Assembly (NCBI GenBank): GCA_035995285.1
Contig: DASYKO010000238.1
Location: 1-11,329 of the forward strand
Origin: UBA7672 sp035995285
GTDB lineage: Bacteria > Pseudomonadota > Alphaproteobacteria > Caulobacterales > Hyphomonadaceae
DNA length: 11,329 bases
Reading direction: 5' to 3'
The notes below the pieces were generated by a model that had not been told where the DNA came from, made no database searches, and saw only the letters and a program-made list of their open reading frames with translations. Position numbers and translations under genes: made by a program. Numbering within the stretch: position 1 is the stretch's first letter; every line of letters begins with the position of its first letter. Positions 6,384-11,329 of this stretch are shown here, piece by piece.

Positions 6384-8438
6384 ATGAGACTTTCTCTTCT
6401 GCTCGCCGTATCCGCGGCTGCGCTCATAACCGCGTGCAGCCCCGCCAAGCCGGCAGCGCCTGCCGCTGGCCCCGCAGTGGAGGCCAAAGCTGCGCTCGGC
6501 GCTTTCGGCATCGACACGGTGCAGATGGATACCGCCGTGAAGCCCGGCGATGACTTCTTCAAATACGTCAACGGCAAGTGGATCGCCTCGACGCAGATGC
6601 CGGCGGACAAGTCGCGCTATGGCGAATTCGACAAGCTGCGCGACAAGTCGGAGAATGACGTCCACGCGGTTCTCGAAGCGCTGACGAAGACGCCGCCTGC
6701 CGCCGGCACGGTGCAGGAGAAGGTGCTCAACCTCTACAATTCGTGGATGGACGAAGCCGCGATCGAAGCGCGCGGCATCGAGCCGCTGAAACAGGATCTG
6801 GCGAACATCGAAGCGGCCAAGACCAAGGCCGACATCAACAAGCTCATCGCCAACATCGACTATTCCGGCCCGTTCGGCATGTCGATCCAGGTCGATCCGA
6901 GCGATACGACCAAATACTCCGTCTTCATCGGCCAGGCCGGCCTCGGCATGCCGGTGCGCGACTACTACCTCGCCAAGGGCGAGAAGTTCGACGGCTACCG
7001 CGCGGCCTACAAGGTCTATGTCACGAAGATCTTCGAACTGATTGGCGACAAGGAGCCGGCGAAGTCCGCCGACGCCGTGATCGGCATGGAGACCAAGCTC
7101 GCCAACATCCACTGGGCGCAGGACAGGCGCCGCGACGTGCAGGCGACCAACAATCCGACCGACCTCGCAGGCCTCAAGAAATGGGCGCCGGCCGCCGACT
7201 GGGACGTCATCTTCAAGGAAGCAGGCCTTGCCGATGCGCCGCGCATCGTGGTCGCCGAGAAATCCGCCGTCATCGACGGCGCCAAGCTGCTGGACACCGT
7301 GCCGGTTGCGACGTGGCAGAAGTATCTCGCCTTCCATCTGGCCAGCGACTACGCCGCCCAGCTTCCCAAGGCGTTCGATGACGCCAGCTTCGCCTTCTTC
7401 GGCAAGACGCTGCGCGGTCAGGAAGTGCAACGCGACCGCTGGAAGCGCGGCGTGGGCCTGCTCGACGGCATGATCGGCGAAGGCGTTGGCGAACTCTATG
7501 TCGCCAAATACTTCCCGCAGGACAACAAGGCCAAGATGGACGCGCTGGTCGCCAATCTTCGAACAGCAATGGGCGAGCGCCTCAAGACGCTGTCGTGGAT
7601 GGACGAGCCCACCCGCGCCGAGGCGCTGAAGAAGCTCGGCACCTTCGATCCGCGCGTCGGCTATCCGGTGAAATGGCGCGACTACTCCGCCATGACGGTC
7701 GAGGCGGGCAAGCTGTTCGAGAACGTGCGTAACGGCCGCAAGTTCGAATGGAACCGCCAGGCCTCGCGCATCAACTCGCCGGTTGACCGCGCCGAGTGGG
7801 GCATGAACCCGCAGACGGTGAACGCCTACTACGATCCGCCGATGAACCAGATCACCTTCCCGGCCGCGATCCTGCAGCCGCCCTTCTTCGATCCCAACGC
7901 CGACCCGGCGGTCAACTACGGCGCCATCGGCGCGGTGATCGGCCACGAGATGGGCCACGGCTTCGACGACCAGGGCCGCGAATACGACGAAGCCGGCAAG
8001 ATCCGGAACTGGTGGTCGAAGGAAACCAACGCCAAGTTCGTCGAAGCGATCAAGAAGTTCGGGGCGCAGTACAACGCGTTCTGCCCGCTCGACGGCGCTT
8101 GCGTGAACGGCAGCCTCACCATGGGCGAGAATATCGGCGACCTTGGCGGCCTCGAAATGGCCTACACGGCCTATCACCTCTCGCTCGGCGGCAAGGAAGA
8201 CAAGACGATCGACGGCTTCACCGGCGATCAGCGCTTCTTCATGGCCCACGCGCAGGTGTGGCGTCAGATCCAGCGTGACGATGCGCTGCGCAACCAGATG
8301 CTGACCGACCCGCACTCGCCGGGCCCGGCGCGCGGCTCCATCCCCGAGAAGAACATCGACGCCTGGTACACCGCGTTCGACGTCAAGGAGGGCGACAAGA
8401 ACTATCTCAAGCCCGAAGACCGCGTTCACATCTGGTAA
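6384..8438 (+). CDS. M13 family zinc metallopeptidase lipoprotein (neprilysin/PepO-like), paralogue 1
   Basis: M13 enzymes are zinc endopeptidases that cut short peptides inside a closed chamber; bacterial members often act in the periplasm. This protein has 684 residues, a normal length for the family. The lipoprotein signal ends LITAC with Cys18 and Ser at +2, which by E. coli rules favours the outer membrane. The N-terminal M13 domain starts at PGDDFFKYVNGKW. The catalytic part has NAYYDP (480-485; substrate-binding NAxY), then the zinc site HEMGH (521-525, catalytic Glu522), third ligand Glu582 and Asp586 in ENIGDLGG, and His644 and Arg650, six residues apart like neprilysin His711/Arg717. 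Two Cys in CPLDGAC may pair. The C-terminus is RVHIW. Start ATG 6384 has AGAGG eight bases upstream; an open frame from 6303 has no better start. It is first in a tandem series, followed by a hairpin and a close paralogue 74 bp on. All catalytic residues are present. Confidence 0.95.
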   Translation: MRLSLLLAVSAAALITACSPAKPAAPAAGPAVEAKAALGAFGIDTVQMDTAVKPGDDFFKYVNGKWIASTQMPADKSRYGEFDKLRDKSENDVHAVLEALTKTPPAAGTVQEKVLNLYNSWMDEAAIEARGIEPLKQDLANIEAAKTKADINKLIANIDYSGPFGMSIQVDPSDTTKYSVFIGQAGLGMPVRDYYLAKGEKFDGYRAAYKVYVTKIFELIGDKEPAKSADAVIGMETKLANIHWAQDRRRDVQATNNPTDLAGLKKWAPAADWDVIFKEAGLADAPRIVVAEKSAVIDGAKLLDTVPVATWQKYLAFHLASDYAAQLPKAFDDASFAFFGKTLRGQEVQRDRWKRGVGLLDGMIGEGVGELYVAKYFPQDNKAKMDALVANLRTAMGERLKTLSWMDEPTRAEALKKLGTFDPRVGYPVKWRDYSAMTVEAGKLFENVRNGRKFEWNRQASRINSPVDRAEWGMNPQTVNAYYDPPMNQITFPAAILQPPFFDPNADPAVNYGAIGAVIGHEMGHGFDDQGREYDEAGKIRNWWSKETNAKFVEAIKKFGAQYNAFCPLDGACVNGSLTMGENIGDLGGLEMAYTAYHLSLGGKEDKTIDGFTGDQRFFMAHAQVWRQIQRDDALRNQMLTDPHSPGPARGSIPEKNIDAWYTAFDVKEGDKNYLKPEDRVHIW

Positions 8439-8445
8439 TGGCCTG

Positions 8446-8481
8446 AACGGCCGCCGCTCACGGGGTCGAGCGGCGGCCGTT
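8446..8481 (+). terminator. GC-rich hairpin between M13 genes 1 and 2
   Basis: Perfect 14-bp arms, AACGGCCGCCGCTC (8446-8459) and GAGCGGCGGCCGTT (8468-8481), surround an 8-base loop. Only TTTC follows the stem, so it may terminate incompletely or stabilise the 3' end while allowing transcription into the next gene, which starts 31 bases later. Its core sequence recurs in the hairpin after M13 gene 2. Confidence 0.7.
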
Positions 8482-8512
8482 TCACATTAAACGACAGTTC
8501 AGGGACGACATA

Positions 8513-10573
8513 ATGCGCACGTATCTTCTCGCGGGGCTCACTTCTGTAGCCCTCCTCACCGCCTGCGGTGAAAAACCTGCGACGCCCGTGGCTGAAGCCC
8601 CGCCGGCCCAGGCCGCGCTCGGCGCGTTCGGCATCGACCTGCAATGGCAGGACGCCGCCGTGAAGCCTGGCGATGACTTCTTCAAATACGCCAACGGCAA
8701 GTGGCTTGCGACCTACAAACTGCCTGACGACAAGGCTCGCTATGGCTCGTTCGACGAGCTCGGCGACAAGTCCGAGGCCGACATCAAGGCGATCATCGAC
8801 GGGTTCGCCACGGCGACACCGGCGCCCGGCTCCAACGTCGCCAAGGCGGCGGACCTCTACACCAGCTGGATGGACGAGGCTGCGCTCGAGACGCGAGGCA
8901 TCGAACCGCTCAAGCCCTATCTCGATGAGATCAACGCCATCACCGACAAGGCCAGCCTTCTGAAGGTGATCAGCAAGGTCGGCTACTCATCCCCCTTCGG
9001 CATCGGTGTGCAGGCCGACGCCGCCGATCCCAAGCGCTACGCCGTCTGGAGCGGCCAAGGCGGCATCGCCATGCCGGACCGCGACTACTATCTGAAGAAG
9101 GACGCGAAATACGACGGCTACCGCGCCGCCTACAAAACCTATGTGACGAAGATTTTCGAACTGCTGGGCGACAAGGAAGCGGCAAAATCGGCCGACACGG
9201 TCATCAAGTTCGAGACCGAAATCGCCAAGGGCCACTGGACACAGGAAGACCTGCGCGTCATGGACAAGGCCCTCAAGCCGATGCCCGTGGCCGACTTCAA
9301 GAAGCTGGTCCCGAACATCGATCTGGACAAGTTCGCAGCTGACGCAGGCATCCCGCAGCTGACCAACATGGTCGCCTACGGCCCAACCGCCGTCACCGCC
9401 GGCGCCAAGATCGTCGGCAGCCAGCCGATCGCGGCGTGGAAGAAATACCTCACCTTCCATATCGCATCCGACAACGCAGCCTATCTGTCGAAGGCGTTCG
9501 ACGACGCCTCGTTCGAATTCTTCGGCAAGACGCTGCGCGGCGTGCAGGCAAAACGCGACCGCTGGAAGCGCGGCGTCGCCGTGCTCGACGGAAACGTCGG
9601 CGAAGCGCTGGGCCAGGCCTATGCCGACAAATTCTTCCCGGCCGAGAACAAGGCGAAGATGGAAGAACTCGTCGGCCACCTCCAGTCGGCCCTCAAGGGC
9701 CGCATCGAGAAACTGGACTGGATGGACGAACCCACCCGCGCCGAAGCCCTGAAGAAGCTCGCCAATTTCGAGGTGCGCGTCGGCTATCCGAAAAAATGGC
9801 GCGACTATTCCGCGCTGCAGATCGACAAGACCAAGCTGTTCGAGAACGTGCACAACGCACAGGTGTTCGAATGGAACCGCACCGTCTCGCGTCTCAACCA
9901 GCCGGTTGACCGCGACGAGTGGGACATGAATGCGCAGACGGTGAACGCATCCTACAACCCCATCATGAACCAGATCACTTTCCCGGCCGGCATCCTGCAG
10001 CCTCCCTTCTTCGACGTGAATGCAGATCCTGCGGTCAACTACGGCGCCATCGGCGGCGTGATCGGTCACGAGATAAGCCACGGGTTCGACGACCAGGGCT
10101 CGGCCTTCGACGACATCGGCGTGCAGCGCAACTGGTGGACGCCGGATACCCTGGCCAAGTTCAAGGCCAGGACCGGGGCGCTCAACAAGCAATATGACGG
10201 CTATTGCCCGCTGCCGAACAAGTGCGTCTCGGGCAAGCTGACGACGGGCGAGAACATCGGCGACCTCGGCGGCCTTCTCACGGCCTATACCGCCTACAAG
10301 GAATCCCTTGGCGGCAAGGAAGCTCCCGTCCTTGAGGTCAACGGTGTCAAGTACACCGGCGACCAGCGCTTCTTCCTGTCCTGGGCGCAGGTCTGGCGCT
10401 CGATGGGCCGCGAGGACGACACACTCAATCGTCTCGTCACCGACCCCCACTCACCGCCGGAATTCCGCGTCGACGGCGTGATGCCGAACGTGGATGCCTG
10501 GTATGACGCCTTCGGCGTCAAGGAAGGCGACAAGATGTATGTCGCGCCGGACAAGCGCGTACGCATCTGGTAA
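8513..10573 (+). CDS. M13 family zinc metallopeptidase lipoprotein (neprilysin/PepO-like), paralogue 2
   Basis: This 686-residue protein is closely similar to the preceding M13 gene along nearly its whole length, roughly 60 % by eye. AGGGA lies seven bases before the ATG. The lipoprotein signal ends LLTAC with Cys18, Gly at +2 and Glu at +3, again suggesting the outer membrane by E. coli rules. Catalytic features are complete: NASYNP, zinc site HEISH (519-523, Glu520), Glu580 and Asp584 in ENIGDLGG, and His646/Arg652. Two Cys in CPLPNKC may form a disulfide, and the C-terminus is RVRIW. It differs most from its neighbour around residues 230-290, where gene 1 has RRRDVQATNN and this one LRVMDKALKP, and in a few extra residues near 600-610 (APVLEVNGVKYTG). 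No strong promoter is seen in the 74-bp gap, so it probably depends on read-through from gene 1. A substrate difference between the two is likely but not shown. Confidence 0.95.
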   Translation: MRTYLLAGLTSVALLTACGEKPATPVAEAPPAQAALGAFGIDLQWQDAAVKPGDDFFKYANGKWLATYKLPDDKARYGSFDELGDKSEADIKAIIDGFATATPAPGSNVAKAADLYTSWMDEAALETRGIEPLKPYLDEINAITDKASLLKVISKVGYSSPFGIGVQADAADPKRYAVWSGQGGIAMPDRDYYLKKDAKYDGYRAAYKTYVTKIFELLGDKEAAKSADTVIKFETEIAKGHWTQEDLRVMDKALKPMPVADFKKLVPNIDLDKFAADAGIPQLTNMVAYGPTAVTAGAKIVGSQPIAAWKKYLTFHIASDNAAYLSKAFDDASFEFFGKTLRGVQAKRDRWKRGVAVLDGNVGEALGQAYADKFFPAENKAKMEELVGHLQSALKGRIEKLDWMDEPTRAEALKKLANFEVRVGYPKKWRDYSALQIDKTKLFENVHNAQVFEWNRTVSRLNQPVDRDEWDMNAQTVNASYNPIMNQITFPAGILQPPFFDVNADPAVNYGAIGGVIGHEISHGFDDQGSAFDDIGVQRNWWTPDTLAKFKARTGALNKQYDGYCPLPNKCVSGKLTTGENIGDLGGLLTAYTAYKESLGGKEAPVLEVNGVKYTGDQRFFLSWAQVWRSMGREDDTLNRLVTDPHSPPEFRVDGVMPNVDAWYDAFGVKEGDKMYVAPDKRVRIW

Positions 10574-10592
10574 AACCTGTCTGGTAGCTCAA

Positions 10593-10630
10593 AGAGCGGC
10601 CGCCGTTCCCATGGGAGCGGCGGTCGTTTT
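10593..10630 (+). terminator. Strong intrinsic terminator after M13 gene 2
   Basis: A long stem pairs GCGGCCGCCGTTCCC (10596-10610) with GGGAGCGGCGGTCGT (10613-10627), 15 bp with three G:U pairs, centred on the palindrome CCCATGGG, and runs into TTTT. A-rich bases before it and Ts after it extend the pairing to 10593-10630. It should end the transcript of genes 1-2 and implies that the third M13 gene has its own promoter, for which TTGACT (10643-10648) is the only -35-like match. Confidence 0.8.
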
Positions 10631-10681
10631 GCTTCTGCCTGCTTGACTTCGGCGGCCCGCGCCCAAGACTGTTCCAGCAAG

Positions 10682-11329
10682 ATGCCCCGGGGGGTTGAGT
10701 TGAGTTCCATCCAGCAGCGGATTTCCGGGGCGGCCCTTATCCTGGCGCTGGTCCTTTCGGCCTGTGACAACAATCCCCGCACTGCAGCTGCGGCGCCGGT
10801 GTCCGCGGATGCAGCTACCACAACAGCAACCCCGTCGGCGGGCGATGACTTCTATCTTCACGTCAACGGCAAGTGGCTCGACGCCTACGAACTTCCCGCT
10901 GACCGCAGCGAGGTCGGCGTCATCGCCACGATGACCGATGAGGTCGATGACGAGATCCGCGCGATCGTGGAGCAGTTGGCGGCGGCCAAATCCCCGCCGG
11001 GAAGTCTCGGCGCAAAGGTCGGCGATCTTTATGCCAGCGTGATGGATGTCGACGCCATTGAGGCGCGCGGCGTCGCTCCCCTCAAGCCTTTTCTCTCCCG
11101 CATCGAGGGCGTGAAGACCATACGTGGCCTTACCGAGCTGTGGGGCGTGATGGGCTACATGGCGCCGGTCAATATCGGCGTGGCGCCCCATCCCGACCGG
11201 CCGCTGGAGGCGGCGCTGTGGCTGCGGCAGGACGGGCTCGGCATGCCGCATTCGGGCTATTACGACGAGATCGGCCTTCGCGCCGAACAGCTGCGCCGCG
11301 CCTATCGCACCCATGTCAGCGAAGTCATG
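10682..11329 (+). CDS. M13 family metallopeptidase lipoprotein, paralogue 3 (N-terminal part, cut by window end)
   Basis: The frame is open from ATG 10682 to the last base: 216 residues, the N-terminal third of an M13 protein. A lipoprotein signal (LALVLSAC, Cys28) is followed by a Thr/Ala-rich linker and the M13 N-terminal domain: GDDFYLHVNGKW (54-65), ARGVAPLKPFL and DGLGMPHSGYY, aligning with GDDFFKYVNGKW, ARGIEPLK and AGLGMPVRDYY of paralogue 1. It is clearly more divergent than the first two are from each other. The residue after the Cys is Asp, then Asn, which in E. coli is an inner-membrane retention signal. The start is uncertain: ATG 10682 has little ribosome site, while TTG 10700 has a G-run five bases upstream and gives a more typical 22-residue signal. 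The zinc site lies beyond the window, so activity cannot be judged. Confidence 0.88.
   Translation, partial: MPRGVELSSIQQRISGAALILALVLSACDNNPRTAAAAPVSADAATTTATPSAGDDFYLHVNGKWLDAYELPADRSEVGVIATMTDEVDDEIRAIVEQLAAAKSPPGSLGAKVGDLYASVMDVDAIEARGVAPLKPFLSRIEGVKTIRGLTELWGVMGYMAPVNIGVAPHPDRPLEAALWLRQDGLGMPHSGYYDEIGLRAEQLRRAYRTHVSEVM

Noticed and set aside
6369..8429. 686-residue open frame on the minus strand opposite M13 gene 1
   Set aside because: It mirrors the real gene, a common artefact of third-position GC bias. The translation is full of Val, Arg, His and Asp with no recognisable domain, and the + strand frame has complete M13 motifs.
8439..8512. Independent promoter for M13 gene 2
   Set aside because: The gap is mostly taken up by the hairpin and the remaining 31 bases contain no -35/-10 pair.
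8987..10450. 487-residue open frame on the minus strand opposite M13 gene 2
   Set aside because: Same shadow pattern as opposite gene 1; the similarity of the two antisense frames follows from the similarity of the sense genes.
10589..11314. 241-residue minus-strand open frame at the right end
   Set aside because: The plus strand here encodes a clear M13 N-terminal domain with a lipoprotein signal running off the window, so the minus-strand frame is a shadow.

Overview
This is a chromosomal stretch of a GC-rich Gram-negative bacterium, most likely an alphaproteobacterium of the Caulobacterales/Hyphomonadales or sphingomonad type. That placement is an inference from three things: a PhoR-type sensor kinase with the alphaproteobacterial wording around its phospho-histidine, exported proteins with Ala-rich signal peptides, and TonB-plug-like sequence inside an exported protein. 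I see no transposase, integrase, phage gene, CRISPR array, tRNA or rRNA. The gene order looks like ordinary chromosome with one gene family expanded in place.

Layout, left to right. Positions 1-657 (+) hold the C-terminal half of an indoleamine 2,3-dioxygenase-type haem protein that oxidises tryptophan. Positions 863-3838 (+) encode a large exported VIT/VWA protein that also carries a TonB-plug-like stretch, a helical repeat region and a C-terminal DUF2135-type domain. A small hairpin follows it. Positions 3913-4761 (+) encode an integral-membrane di-iron sterol desaturase/fatty acid hydroxylase family enzyme. Its stop codon directly abuts the stop codon of a convergent gene for a PhoR-like histidine kinase (6198-4762, -). 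A 185-bp divergent region containing a perfect palindrome and a separate inverted repeat separates phoR from a tandem series of M13 (neprilysin/PepO-like) zinc metallopeptidase lipoproteins: 6384-8438, 8513-10573, and a third starting near 10682 that runs off the window.

How the genes may work together. The three M13 genes are the only clear cluster. The first two are close paralogues, roughly 60 % alike by eye, and each ends in a GC-rich hairpin with the same core sequence, so the duplicated unit apparently included gene plus terminator. The third is more divergent and has Asp after the lipobox Cys, where the others have Ser and Gly. Under the E. coli Lol rules that would place it in the inner membrane and the others in the outer membrane. 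The remaining genes have no evident shared pathway. I do not see a convincing wholly new system. The most unusual items are the M13 lipoprotein array with its possible split in membrane location, and the TonB-plug-like insert in the VIT/VWA protein.
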